From NCBI GenBank assembly GCA_014529385.2, contig CM043944.1:174543240-174607239 (forward strand): a stretch of 64,000 nt of DNA. The letters run 5' to 3'. Shown here one piece after another: positions 42,272 to 53,013 of the stretch (position 1 is the first letter of the stretch; the number at the start of each line of letters is the position of its first letter). The notes under the pieces were generated by a model. The model made no database searches. It saw only the letters and a list, made by a program, of their open reading frames with translations, and had not been told where the DNA came from. The stretch comes from Adiantum capillus-veneris. Its lineage: Eukaryota > Streptophyta > Polypodiopsida > Polypodiales > Pteridaceae. A program made the position numbers and the translations under genes.

Positions 42272-43448
42272 CTTGCCTTTTCTTCCACGTTCCTCAGTTG
42301 CTCTCGAACTCTCAGGCCTTTCATTGTCCTTGTCCTTATGTTCTTTCTGTGCCTTTTTAGGGCACTTCGCGAAGATATGTCCAGTTTCCCCGCATCCAAA
42401 GCACTTCCCCTCCCTGATGAAGCGGGCTCTCTCCTGAGGAGTAAGCTTGGGTCGTGCATCTTTCTTTTCGGAGTTGCTCTTTCTCTTTCTACTTTCATTT
42501 GTCGAAGTCTATTCAGCTCTTTGTGTCATGATCTCATCGATGGGGTAAGTCAGACTGCCAAAGTGGATGGCAAAACCCCGTTTCGCATGACTCATTAACT
42601 CCTGAATAGAAGTTGACTTCTTTTCCAAGCAGGGATCTCCGAACTCTGTAGGAAGACCCAAGGTAAACCGCTCAATCTGCTCCTTGAACGAGATCTTCTT
42701 AAATGAAGAGGCGGGTAGAAAAGAGCTCCACAATTTCTCGCAATAAGCGTCCACTGTATCTTTCTTGGTCAACCGAAGATGGTTCCAAGCAGTTCGGATA
42801 TCAGTTCGTACTCTCAAGTCAACCAAGAAGAAATAAAAAGCCTCTTGAATTTCATCCATTTAACTGGCGCAGTCTTGCTTAATAAAAGCGTGGACCACCA
42901 AGTTCGAGCGTTCCCCTTACAGTAAGAGGCAGCTCTCCGAATCTTAGAGTGCTTTGAGTAACGTCCTTCCGCGAAAGCGATATCAAATTGCTGTACAAAA
43001 GACAAAGCCTTCGAAGCATCTCTATATCCCGAAAACGTGTCAAATTTAATTGACTATCCACCTTCCGTAAACTCTCGGACTTTCTTGCTTTTGTCTTCGA
43101 GAAAGTCATACTGGTTGGCTTTGTAAAAATTCTTCTTCTTTGCATAAAAGTTGCTCTCATCAGAGTCGGGACTGTCTGTAGACGAGTCCTCTGTAAAACT
43201 ATCACTCACGGGGCAAGATTTAGACTTCTTTGCCTTTTTCTTGCCCTTTCCGAAGCGTTGCTTCCTGCATTGCTTTTTGCCTTTTCGGTCTTCTTCGCTC
43301 GAGTCAGATGAGCTAGAAGAGCTGGTAGAAGAAGAAGAAGAAGAAGAACTGGGTATTCCTTCGAATCGAACACGCTTCTTCTGTTTCTTTGCCTTTTCAA
43401 AAGTCGTCTGACGACCCAAATAGCGCGGGAAGTCGGTGCCTTTCTTCT
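42272..43448 (-). pseudogene. C: gag, main part, with intact zinc knuckle
   Basis: Several frames on the minus strand. Zinc knuckle CFGCGETGHIFAKC near 42365-42406 (C-X2-C-X4-H-X4-C complete). Before it is a capsid-like region (LGLPTEFGDPCLEKKS; ARTWWSTLLLSKTAPVKW) with frameshifts near 42855 and 43060, and further upstream a Ser-rich tract (SSSSSSSSTSSSSSSDSSEED) and basic Lys-rich stretch. It stops at 43448 where a D LTR is inserted. Confidence 0.9.
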
Positions 43449-44638
43449 TGTCACGTGACACATCCAACCCTATGTGTCCGTGGACAAGCTCCAGCATGAC
43501 CAGGGTTCAGTTCAATCAAGTCAATCTAGATTTAGAAGTGTTCTGGCACTTTTGTGAGTCTGTTCGCAGACTGTGCATGCCCAGTCACTTAGTGTAGATG
43601 CATATCCTTTGGTTGCACACAGCATGATCATAAGCATTCCCATCAAAATCCTTCAGGGGAATTTTCCAGTGCATTTAGCCTATTTTTGACATTTTTCACT
43701 TATTATTTTTAAGTGACTTTTGTTGGAAAGTAGGTAGGGCAAATTGAGTAAGTTTGTATATAAGCAAACCTAGGCTAGCACTAATTGGCAGAAGAGGCAG
43801 TAGGAGCACCTTGCTCAACAGGCAACTTCTCAGCAAGACCCCCCCTCGGCAGGAGACTTAGCGTTTTCAGCCAAGGCCAGCCAACGTTTTTCTCCATTGC
43901 AGATCAGCCCCAGCGTTTTGCATTGCAGACCAACATGGCGACAGCAAGACACAGCAGAAGCCTAGCATTTTTGCAGAAGCACAGAATTCAGCCCTAGCGT
44001 TTTTTATTTGCAGACCAACCTCAGCGTTTTACAGAATACCGCGACGGAACCTCAAGCAACACCAGCGTTTTCAGTTTTCAGCCTTTAGACATCGTAGAAG
44101 AAGTCCCGAACCTCGCAGATCTCACCTTCCCGCAGCAATTCCTCGCCGAGTCGCCGCACGGTCAGTTTCCGCAAGGTTTACAGTTTCAGCCCGGAAAACG
44201 CAGATTTTAGCATGTGCGTTTTAGCACGTCGTCGTCGCATCGTCACCATCGACATCGTCTCCGACATAGAGTCAGAATTCAGTAGATAAAGATTTGCAGA
44301 TTTCAGCCCTTAGCGTTTTCAGTTTTCAGCCCATCTTCTCGTCGTCAACATCGTCGGCAAGTCCAAGCATTGTAGAGATTTGTGCAATCAATAGTAGACC
44401 GCTCTTGCCATAGAGAGTGGGGCCTTCGGAGGAGGGTTTTACAACGTCTACGGTGTCGTATTCTCTTCTCTATCTCTCAGTCTCATGCACTTTCACGCAC
44501 AGTGTCCATTCACTTTGTTTATGATCATTGCACTCTCTCATTAAGAACGGAAGGCTCTCCCTTCCAAAGGAACCTTGAGCACATTATGGAGCACTCATCT
44601 TGAGCAAAGTTCAAACATTCATTCCGCTGCACCTTACA
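43449..44638 (+). mobile_element. solo LTR of family D inside gag of C
   Basis: 1190 bp, starting with palindrome TGTCACGTGACA, TATATAAGC near 43758, ending CCGCTGCACCTTACA. Opposite orientation to the other D copies. Flanks CTTCT and CTTTG agree at only three of five bases, so the duplication is decayed or was lost in a small deletion; gag of C continues on both sides. Confidence 0.88.
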
Positions 44639-45029
44639 CTTTGGCTTTTTGCCGTGCTTTTCAGCTTTGTTTTGCGCGTCAAAAAGCTGAGCAAGTTGTG
44701 CATCCACCCCCTCTTCTAATTCCTTCTCTCTATACTTCTTGGGAATAGGAGGTTTCTTGAGAACTGATTTTGGGGGTGGTGTTGTGGTTTTCTGCCACTG
44801 CATGTGCACCTCCTCCAGAGAGGTCTTGCTCATATAATTTGCCATTTTCGGGTCCTTGGCAAAATTAAGCATCATCTTTGTTGCATCGTCGATCAATTGT
44901 CGGCGCTCTCTCTCAATGCTCCTCCTGAGTAGGCCGAGGCGGGCCATACTCCTCGCGCGAATCTTCGTTGTGATCCCTTCCCGCATCTCCGGATGCAGAG
45001 GGAGTCGATTGATGCTTGCCTGAAGCCAT
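44639..45029 (-). pseudogene. C: gag N-terminus
   Basis: ATG at 45029 gives MASGKHQSTPSASGDAGRD, the same start as A and F. One frameshift near 44930 breaks it, then IDDATKMMLNFAKDPKMANYM and TTTPPPKSVLKKP follow. It runs into the D LTR at 44638. Confidence 0.9.
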
Positions 45030-45084
45030 AGGTGCCGCGGAAAAAAAATTGGGATCAGATTTCCCATAGAAGAGAAATCGGCCG

Positions 45085-45097
45085 TGCTCTGATACCA
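45085..45097 (-). other. primer binding site of C (initiator Met tRNA)
   Basis: Minus strand TGGTATCAGAGCA, one base inside the 5' LTR end at 45099. Confidence 0.92.
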
Positions 45098-45098
45098 T

Positions 45099-45725
45099 TG
45101 TAACAGACTTGGAAACTCCAAGTCAAGAATCTACCACAACGCACCAAATAACCACTTCAAAACAGTTCATAGTTCACAATTTCTTCGACACTGGCCCGAC
45201 AGAGTTCCGTGCCTAAGACTCTGCATCCAGATGCTCTGAGTTGTGAGAAGCCCTACCAGCTTATTTAAAGGTACAAGGGATGCTAAAAGCAAAGCCCCCA
45301 AAAGCTGGTAAACTCAAAAGCTTTGAAAATAAAGCAAAGCCTATTTTCTCTATAAAGCAAAAGAGTTCTTTGTCTTTAATACAGCAAAAGGCTTCTCTCT
45401 CTGGCTGGCCTACATGGGAAAATAAAGCATCGCCAAAAGCTGTTAGCGACTGCCTCCGCAATTTCCGTAGCAAATCGCGGGCTGCCACGTCAACATTTCC
45501 GTACAGTCCCGTGGACTGCGCCGCTGAATCTGGACTGGTCCGTACACTGTCTGCCACATCAGCATCATCGCGCAATTTCCAGTTTTCAACCAAACTGCGT
45601 CGTGTGTATATTGTGTCGATCATGCCACGCGTCATTTCTGCAACTAGCCAGCCCGTCACCTTTTAGCGTTTCCTGCCGGGTGTGTGTGGATGTGTATTGG
45701 CACGCCACGTCACCAGTTTGTGACA
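45099..45725 (-). repeat. 5' LTR of C
   Basis: 627 bp. Compared with the 3' LTR it lacks about 95 bp between GTGCCTA and AGACTCTGC, including the GGCGCC module. End hairpin GACTTGGAgtttCCAAGTC plus TGTTACA. Confidence 0.92.
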
Positions 45726-45933
45726 CAAGTAGGTCTTGGTACTCAAGATCTGGGTTTTCGTGTATCCGATGTTGACCTTCCTTCATAGAAGATGGGAGCT
45801 GGTATTGGATGCTTGATATTGAGGGTTCTTGGTGGTTCTTCGTTCTCCTTGTGTTCTTTATTCTTGGTATCCTTGGGATACTTGGGTACTTGGGGTTCTT
45901 CCCTTGAGTTCGCGAAGCCGAAGCACGCACAAA

Positions 45934-45945
45934 GCTCTCATCCCA
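45934..45945 (-). other. degenerate primer site of E
   Basis: Minus strand TGGGATGAGAGC next to the LTR end at 45946 matches the initiator-Met site TGGTATCAGAGC at 10 of 12 positions. Confidence 0.55.
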
Positions 45946-46041
45946 ATGTCAGGTGCAGCAAAAGTGTTTTAAGGATTTTGGCTCAGATCTAGTACTCCGC
46001 ACAAACACAAGGGACGCTTTACTTCACGAACTGAACTGGAT

Positions 46042-46093
<52 letters not shown>

Positions 46094-46850
46094 ACGGTAT
46101 GTCAGGTCCCGAACCCTCAAGGACCCCCTTCCAATATTGCCAGAGCAAGTACTTTCTTTATTCTTGCACAATGCTAATACAATGACTAAATGTTGAGATG
46201 ATGCTAATGGGTATTGATGCTAGGCACTACTGAGATACTCAAGGATACTGCAGGTACTGAGGTACTGTGGGGTACTTTTAAGTACTGAAGGTATTCATGG
46301 GTGCTAAGGTACCGATGAGTTCTATGTCCACGACGATGACGATGACGATGAGGTACTAATGGGGTACTGTGTTCACGACAATGACGATGATGACGAGTAA
46401 CTGATGGGTTCTATGTCGACGACGATGACGACGACGACGAGGTACTGATGGGTTCTATGTCAACGACGATGACGACGACGACGAGGTACTAATGGGTTCT
46501 ATGTCAACGACAACGAGGTACTGATCGGTTCTATGAGTCCTTATGCTGAGCTAGGCCAGAGCCAAGCCAGAGCACAAGGGATACTAGGTGCTTGGGTACT
46601 ATGTTGATGACGACGACGACAACAACGAGGCTATGGCTGAATGCCGAAAGGACTAGCAAGGTCGATGGCTAGAATCTGCAACCATGATGAGGCTACGGAC
46701 TGAATGCTGTCGCTAAAGACGACAACGGTTGAAATCTGTTGGCTGTTTTGGCTGACAACGCTTATGATCAAGGGCTGAAACACTGATCACAAACGCTGGT
46801 TCATGCTGAGAAAACGCTGGAGATCTGCTGGGTCCTGCGGGTCCCCTTTG
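45946..46850 (-). repeat. 5' LTR of E (outer end unclear)
   Basis: On the minus strand ends GCTGCACCTGACA at 45946, like the D family end. Contains a GA tract (about 46044-46090), a run of TACT/GGTACT phrases and a GAC/GAT-rich minisatellite. Similarity with the 3' LTR is lost near 46838. Confidence 0.65.
46318..46535. repeat. minisatellite of GACGATGACGACGACG and ACTGATGGGTTCTATGTC
   Basis: Four to five units of about 45 bp, each a GAC/GAT triplet run plus GAGGTACTGATGGGTTCTATGTC. A shorter version with two to three units lies in the 3' LTR of E at about 20290-20370. Confidence 0.8.
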
Positions 46851-47092
46851 GATGCAAAAATGCACAAGAAGGTGAGCTCTCCTCGATGAAAACGGTCGCA
46901 AATCACCCTATTTCTGCCTGAAAAACAGCATCTTGATCAGCACCTTTCTCACGCTCTCTAACGCACCCCATGCATTGACAAGCCTAGCCTCTTGGACCAT
47001 GCCAAAAATGCAGCAGAAGGGATGAAGGCACACGAGCATGGGTGGAGGAGAGAGGTGGGAAGGAAATGGTTTAAAGGCAGCCATCCAGACAA
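46851..47092. other. no recognised gene
   Basis: A short stretch between E and the SINE; nothing supportable. Confidence 0.35.
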
Positions 47093-47101
47093 GATCCACT
47101 A

Positions 47102-47323
47102 TAAGTCAACGAGTGCTAGCTCAGTTGGTAGAGCAAGAGTCTCTTGTGTCTTAAGGTCTCGGGTTCACACCCTTTTGACAGCTCGTGTGACATCAAGCCC
47201 TTAGGGGCTGTTCCCCTAATCCATATAATGGGTTGGCGAACCCTATCCAGCCAGGAAGACTCACCTTAAGAGCCGGGCTGCAGTTTCAAAGTTCTAGGTA
47301 ATTCTCTATATAATAAAAAAAGG
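47102..47323 (+). mobile_element. tRNA-derived SINE, 222 bp, with target-site duplication
   Basis: Box A TAGCTCAGTTGG (47117-47128) and box B GGTTCACACCC (47162-47172) are spaced as in a tRNA gene. The anticodon-loop position would read CTT (Lys-like), but the anticodon and T stems do not pair, so it is not a working tRNA. A tRNA-unrelated body of about 150 bp follows and ends in TATATAATAAAAAAAGG. Flanks repeat GATCCACTA at 47093-47101 and 47324-47332. A pol III-transcribed, LINE-mobilised element is the natural reading. Confidence 0.85.
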
Positions 47324-47633
47324 GATCCACTACATCCTGACCCTGAGACCTCTACTTTCTACTTCTATGATACTATTGACAGACTTTGACAATTTGCGCT
47401 CAGGATTATGACGGTTAAGTTGTTGTGAACTTGTCATATGCTACACATATGCTGGCACCCATGTATTGCACAATGGGTGAGGAGATGTATGCATTCTTTC
47501 TGTATCGCATGCTTCCCATTTGTGAAACTCATTTGGTTCATAGGTGATTGACTAAGCCATAACAGAAATAATATAGCTGCATGAAAATCACAATGCGCTT
47601 ATGTCCACCTCAAAGAAAGTGCAAGAAGCTTAC

Positions 47634-47849
47634 ATGAGAATTCTGCTTTCTGCCAATTGTGTGCGAAGGTGAAGGTGCAGATGAAGAAGGGAGGTCTACA
47701 GGGGACGGGACCCCTTGTTGCCCTTGTGAAGCACGAACCTCCATCTCCACCTGTTGCTGCTCTTGTTGTTGTTGCTGCTGCTGCTGGCCCTCTTCTGATC
47801 TAGTTGGGCTTGTGCGCTTGCGGGAAGCCGCCATGCTCTTCCTTGCCAT
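47634..47849 (-). CDS. possible first coding exon of a host gene, Gln-rich
   Basis: ATG at 47849 in a good context (GCCAGGATGGC), 72 codons, then donor T|GTAAGC at 47633-47628. The product begins MARKSMAASRKRTSPTRSEE, then a run of eight Gln, EQQQ and a Ser/Pro-rich part. A TATA box lies about 45 bp upstream. No domain is recognised, and no second exon was found; downstream lie the SINE and element E, which may have disrupted the gene. Basic and Gln-rich N-termini are common in plant nuclear regulators, but that is only suggestive. Confidence 0.5.
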
Positions 47850-47899
47850 CCTGGCCTCTGCTTTCGTATTCCTTGCATTTGTGTGTGTATGTATCAACG

Positions 47900-47907
47900 T
47901 ATTTATA
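47900..47907 (-). promoter_or_regulatory. TATA box before the Gln-rich exon
   Basis: TATAAATA on the minus strand, about 50 bp before the ATG at 47849, so transcription would start near 47870. Confidence 0.5.
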
Positions 47908-48489
47908 AAGGGAGGGGAAGATTAATCGAGTAGTCTAGTAAGAGCTTACTGCTTTGTAGGCATGGTCACACTATGGGAGACGGGGTTCACACTCGAGTCT
48001 CACATTTCCTCGTCATAAAGATGGAAACTAAGACTGGTTACACACCGGCATCGCAACTTGCATGCCTATCTAAATTATGGTGGTCCGTCTTCGCATGGCA
48101 GGCAGGTCGTAGCATGCTAGTGTTTCACACTGTAATGAAAAAGGCTAGGAAAAATGAATGAGGACTTTGGATACATGCTCTAATTGGCTATTAACAACAT
48201 AGCGCAAAGAACGCCATGTTTAGGAGAGCTTTACAAGTTTGTTGCATTATGGTCTATATGGAATCCAGCTAGGAAATGGCATGCAATGGGAATTGATGTG
48301 TGTAAGCATCAAGCTACCCATCTCTTACATATTTGTCTCTCATAAGAGCCATTCCTTGAAATTGCAAGGTCACAATGTAGTGTGTAATCAGTGTAAGTTC
48401 AAAAGTACTCTTAAATTATTTTATTACTGAGTTATTTTCTCTCCTCTACAGAATAGGGATTTATGATCACTAAAATTCCTAGAAGAGTG
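47908..48489. other. no recognised gene
   Basis: Upstream flank of the Gln-rich exon; no open frame of note. Confidence 0.35.
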
Positions 48490-49330
48490 TGAGAAAAGAT
48501 TTGACCAGCATTAAAAATGAACAAAAGTATTAAATCTAGAAAAAGTGGAGCTTTTGTGTTGGCTGTAGATCGACAACTTCAAAAGATATTAGTGGATGTT
48601 TTAAAGGATCGAGCTGGTGAATTGGGGTTGAAGACAAGGCATAGCAAAGCGGGATTTTCATAAAGAAATTCTTGATATCATTATAAAGAAGTGATAATTA
48701 TTGATTGAGCCAGAGAATGAACATGCGTGGAAGCAATGCAAAGTCTTCAATGACAAGTTGAAGCAAAACTAGACAAATAGAAGATGAATATCAAGAATTG
48801 GAACCAAACAATATCGTGGATAGCAACCAATTTTCATGACAGGTGAAGCATGTGTGTTTCATAAAGAGGAGAAACCACGACCTTTACCAAGGAGCCATTT
48901 TATTGTAACTCCACTAGAACAACTGAAACCTTGGTGAAGGTGGGAGATTTGATGAACCTTTTTTTGCACTTGTTGACCACCAATCAAATATTAATGTGAT
49001 GTCAAAGAGCTTGTAGTTGAAAGGGAATTGGCCTACAAATACCAATCAAGGATTGCAAATTGAGGCTGCTAATGTGCTATCAAGAGTTCCCTATGGTTCA
49101 TTTCCCAACGTTAAAATAACTATTGAGAATGTGTGTGATGAGAGAAAAAAATCTTTCTGCATGAAAACTCTATGTATCCTCTTATTTTGGGACAACCTTT
49201 TATCACAATAGTATACATGGATACAAAGGTTTTGCATGATGGGTGTACTTATGCAAGGATTCAAAGTAGAAATGGGAAAAGAGTTGTTCAATTTTGAATT
49301 ATGTTAGAAATAGAGATAGCCTTTGAGACC
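48490..49330 (+). pseudogene. gypsy protease-region relic
   Basis: Plus-strand phrases in shifted frames: LQIEAANVLSRVPYGSFPNV (about 49050-49110), then YPLILGQPFITIVYMDTKVL and CTYARIQSRNGKRVVQF (about 49170-49295), a wording I associate with the protease area of a gypsy lineage. Further on HVDTKYKNVVK (about 49570) may be the next part. Multiple frameshifts. Copia element H begins at 49600 in this relic. Confidence 0.5.
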
Positions 49331-49599
49331 ATCGACTACCACGGGTAACGAAGGATACAAGGATATATAACACATTTTTTGAAGCAAGCCTATGATCGTA
49401 CAAAAAAGGGAAAACTCTCACCAAAGTTTTATGGCCAAGAGACTTTTCTTTGGTATTTTTGGACTAGCTTCTGACAGTTTAGTTTCTTACAGCCTTTGAA
49501 AAGGTTTCTTTTGTGGATATGATGGCAAGACATCAAGTTTTTGTTAGAGGATGCAAATGAAGTGCATGTTGACACTAAGTACAAAAATGTGGTAAAGAA

Positions 49600-49822
49600 T
49601 GTTGGAATCAGGATTACAGGGAAACACACACAGCTTGGAGAAGATGAACAAGCTCAAGGCACACAACAGAGAGTGTATTGCTTAGTGCATAATAAAAGAT
49701 AAGTTAGCCCTAGAATGATGGACATATATACAATGCACAAGGGAAAACCTCTTAGTGAGGGAAAAAATGCCTTGGTGGTCCCAAGTGTGTTCACACACAT
49801 CACTACCTTGTATATGGTAGCA
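49600..49822 (-). repeat. 3' LTR of H
   Basis: Minus start TGCTACCATATACAAGG after polypurine tract CCTAGGGGGGGTT (49823-49835); end near CAACATT-like TCCAACA at 49600. The part 49600-49780 aligns with 56326-56487. Confidence 0.75.
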
Positions 49823-50023
49823 AACCCCCCCTAGGAGTGATGCAGTGAACAAGAGCTGACTCATAGTGTATAGAGAAGTGCCATGCCCTGAGGACATGAT
49901 CGATCCTTAATGGGGAGTAATCCAAAAGCTTTGCGGAAAGTTTCAAACTGCTCACGAGGCATCCTAAAGGTTGTCATGTGTCAACACATAAGCCAAGCTA
50001 ATCTCTCCTACTGAAAGTCTCTC

Positions 50024-50987
50024 TCAGACATAGTGATAATGCACCTCAATGTGCTTTGTGCAAACATGAAAAAATGGGTTTCTCACAACTACCAATGCGC
50101 TCTGACTGTCAGTGTGGATGATGTTGGCAATGTCTTGTCCAACCCCCAAATCATCCATAAGGTGTCTGAGCCATACACACTCTTTTGTTGTTGTGAAGAC
50201 TACACTATACTCAGCTTCACAATTGAAAGTGGCCACATTAGGTTGCTTCTTGCTCAACCATGATATGCATGAATTACCGATCATGAAGCAAAAACCACTT
50301 GTGGACACTTGCGTGTCATAACAACCAGCCCAATCCGAGTTCAAAAAAGTATGTAAATTTGTGCGGCAATGATCCCCCCTTGGGATAAAACAACCCAACA
50401 TGTAAAGTGCTACTCAAGTAGCAAAAGATCCTTTTGACAGCCTACCGATGCGTAGATCATGGGCTATGTATAAATCTGTTAACATGTGAGACTGCAAACT
50501 GAATATATGGCCTCGTATTGCATACATAAATAAGGCATCCAGTTTGGTAAAGAGTGACATTGGCATGATCACTAGCATCATGAAGACTTGTTTTCAAACC
50601 TATTTCCATTAGAGTATCAATAGGTTTGCATTCTTTAAGGCCAAACTTACATAATAATGTCTCTATGTAGCTTGTTTGATGCAAGGCAATACCACCATCA
50701 CACTGCTTAAATTGTATGCCCAAATAATGATGCAAAAGCCCCAAGTCTTTCATCTTGAAATTAGCATTCAAATTAGCCTTGAATTCGGCAATGTGTGTCT
50801 CATTCAGACTAGTAATCAGCAAATCATCTGCATATAGAACAATGATGAGAAATACATCACCCGCACGCTTTACATACAAAGTGCTTTCTATTGGATTGTT
50901 ACGAAAGATTCGTTTAACCAAATGAGGGTCAAGTTTTTCATACCAAGCACGAGGAGATTGCTTCAACCCATACAAAGCTTTCTGCAC
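50024..50987 (-). pseudogene. H: copia RT C-terminal half and RNase H
   Basis: RT frame 50457-50987: KALYGLKQSPRAWYEKL, VLYADDLLITS (catalytic YADD), MKDLGLLHHYLGIQ, then the RNase H connection. RNase H frame 50024-50401: FLNSDWAGCYDT, STSGFCFMIGNSCISWLSKK, EAEYSVVFTTTKECVWLRHL and HTDSQSALVVVRNP. A frameshift near 50430 separates them. The N-terminal RT lies further up, in pieces, at about 51000-51290. Confidence 0.92.
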
Positions 50988-51296
50988 ACTTTATCTTCTT
51001 GACCTTTCTTGACAAAACCGTGAAGTTGCTTTCCATAAACTTCCTCAAATATTTCACCATTCAGTAACCATGTCTAATAGATGTACATCCCATTCAAAAT
51101 GAGTTGCCAATGCACATTACAAACAAACAGTGGTCATACAACAAGTGGGAGCAAAAGTCTCTTCATAATCTATGCCTTTCTATTGTGCATAACCTTTTTA
51201 GCAAGTCGAGCCTTGTAGCGAGTAGTCTCACCATCCGGCTTACGTTTCAATTTGTACATCCACTTCGTACCAATGGCCTTTTTGCCAGGAGGTAAA

Positions 51297-51760
51297 TCAC
51301 ATAATTTTTTATAAGTGCATCAAAAGATAGAGGTTCCTCCACATCACATAAACTAGAAACAGCCAAAGCATAACAATCTAACGCATAAGATGCATGGTGA
51401 GAACATGAACGAGTCTAACTAAACAAAGGTGCATCCAAATTACTATTGCGCAAAGTATGCACCATCCATTTTTGCATACCTCTAGCCCCCTCGTTCTCAA
51501 CCCTTTCCACATCATGACATCTACATTAGTAATAGGTTGATTCGAGCATTTTTTGAAACCCCCATAGACTGTACATCTGCCTCATTAGAATTTACATATA
51601 AGTTTCCACCATTAAAAGAGAGGCAACAAAGTGTCATAAATGTCCTATGAGCTCACATTATTGTCTCTTGTACATGATAATAAAGGCTAATGAACAGAAT
51701 CTTCCACAAACACAACACCTCGCGAAACCAAGATATGTTTTATTTGCAGATGGTATAACA
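51297..51760 (-). repeat. duplicated copia interior block, copy 1
   Basis: About 460 bp, nearly identical to 53351-53812 in the same orientation. Confidence 0.8.
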
Positions 51761-52439
51761 TAGCATGGATACTACATAGTCTTCAAAGTTACAAAAGATG
51801 ATATCCTACACTTGGGTTTTGACCTTCTTTGTCAAGGTGGTCTCTAATTCCACCTTTGTGTTATTGAGCTTGATTTTATGTGTTCCATTAATTTTTTTTT
51901 GTGGTTATCCAGTGTGGTGAGTCAAGCCTCGATGGCGATACGCTATGCTTCAGCTCCTCATTCTCCTTGCGAAGCTTCTCTACTTCATTTTGAAGAACTG
52001 TGTAACGTTGTGCTATTTGTCTTTGAGGGTGTTTCCATGACCCCGGAGAATGTAGACTTGCCTTGAGATGAGGCTCGATTCACCATGCTAGGCATAGGCT
52101 CCCTATGAAGAGACTCAAAGAATCACTGCTAGAGAGTCACACGCAACTCTAATAGAGTCAAAGTTGGTGCTCAAGACGAGTCTGAGAGTTGAGGGCAGCT
52201 CGGGCAGAGTCAAGGTTGGGCTAGTCCGACAAGGACTGGGTTGTGGGTAGCTTTAAAAAAGTCAAAATTGTGCAAATGATTAGATGTGTGGGCAAGGCGG
52301 TGTTGGTTGGGAGGGCAAGGGTGTGTTAACACTTGCCACAAGGTATCCCCTTGCCCCCACGGGGAGGCTGAGGACAATGCAAGAAAGATAATTCTAGGGT
52401 TGAAATGTTGCAGAGAGAAAGAGAGAGGGCGTAGAGAGA

Positions 52440-52949
52440 GATAGATAAAATATTATTAGCCTCTCTATCTACTCTATACACACCTCTCTTTACAGCCTAA
52501 TCTTTCCTAAATTCTTACCTTATATGTCTACACTCTACCTAATCTCTATCTTTATCCTCTCTCTACCCTCTAAACATAGAGAGATAAATCTCTACGCTCT
52601 CCCTACTCTATCTATCTCTACACTCTACGTATCCTCCCTCTTTCTATCTACACTCTCTACGTATCATCTCTCTCTACCTTGTCTACCTAAACTCTACACC
52701 ATCTCTATCTACTCTATCCACGCCTCTCTGCTCTCTTCCTGGATCCTAATCTTATCCATCTACTTTATACCTAATCTCTATATCTACCCTCAGACTCTCT
52801 ACCCTCTAAACATAGAAAGAGTGCTAAATAGAGGCAAATCTCTACACTCTCTCTAGTCCAGCTATCTATCTCTAAAATCTACATATCCTCCATCTCTCTA
52901 TCTACACCCTATCTACATCCTAACCTCTCTCTACTCTCCCTCTACATCC

Positions 52950-53013
<64 letters not shown>

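Larger units (their letters stand above)
26122..45725 (-). mobile_element. Ty3/gypsy chromovirus-like element C
   Basis: 3' LTR 26122-26853 and 5' LTR 45099-45725, flanked by perfect CAAGT (26117-26121, 45726-45730). Without inserts A, B and D it is about 7 kb with the normal minus-strand order gag, protease, RT, RNase H, integrase, chromodomain-like tail, polypurine tract. It inserted into the open frame of E. Confidence 0.93.
23585..45930 (-). pseudogene. open frame of E in four pieces, interrupted by three transposons
   Basis: Pieces, in transcript order: 45930-45731, 26121-26012, 24770-24728 and 23822-23585, counting each 5-bp target duplication once. They total 591 nt, exactly 197 codons including a TGA at 23587-23585, with no stop or shift at any junction. 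The frame opens before the GTG at 45930; the first ATG is about 49 codons in, near 45786. The encoded product is basic and Ser/Pro/His-rich, with no domain I recognise; the last part is the 87-bp repeat. It may be gag-derived, a captured host fragment or non-coding sequence that happens to be open. The exact phase supports the insertion boundaries. Confidence 0.6.
20216..46850 (-). mobile_element. outer LTR element E, heavily nested
   Basis: Left (3') LTR 20216-23449, containing insert D2; right (5') LTR about 45946-46850; primer site 45934-45945; C-rich strand of the polypurine tract 23450-23471. Removing inserts B' (23823-24722), D (24771-26006) and C (26122-45725) leaves an interior of about 735 bp, so E is itself a short-interior, probably non-autonomous element with LTRs above 1 kb. 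The outer ends of both LTRs are truncated or diverged, so no target-site duplication for E is visible. Confidence 0.75.

Noticed and set aside
42015-42598. Plus-strand ORFs of about 140 codons
   Set aside because: Antisense shadows of gag and protease of element C.
46318-46535. Poly-Asp coding region
   Set aside because: GAC/GAT runs would encode Asp, but the frame is broken between units and the same repeat is in another LTR; a minisatellite.
47102-47175. Functional tRNA-Lys gene
   Set aside because: Boxes A and B are present, but anticodon and T stems do not pair and there is no acceptor stem; the target duplication and tail fit a SINE.
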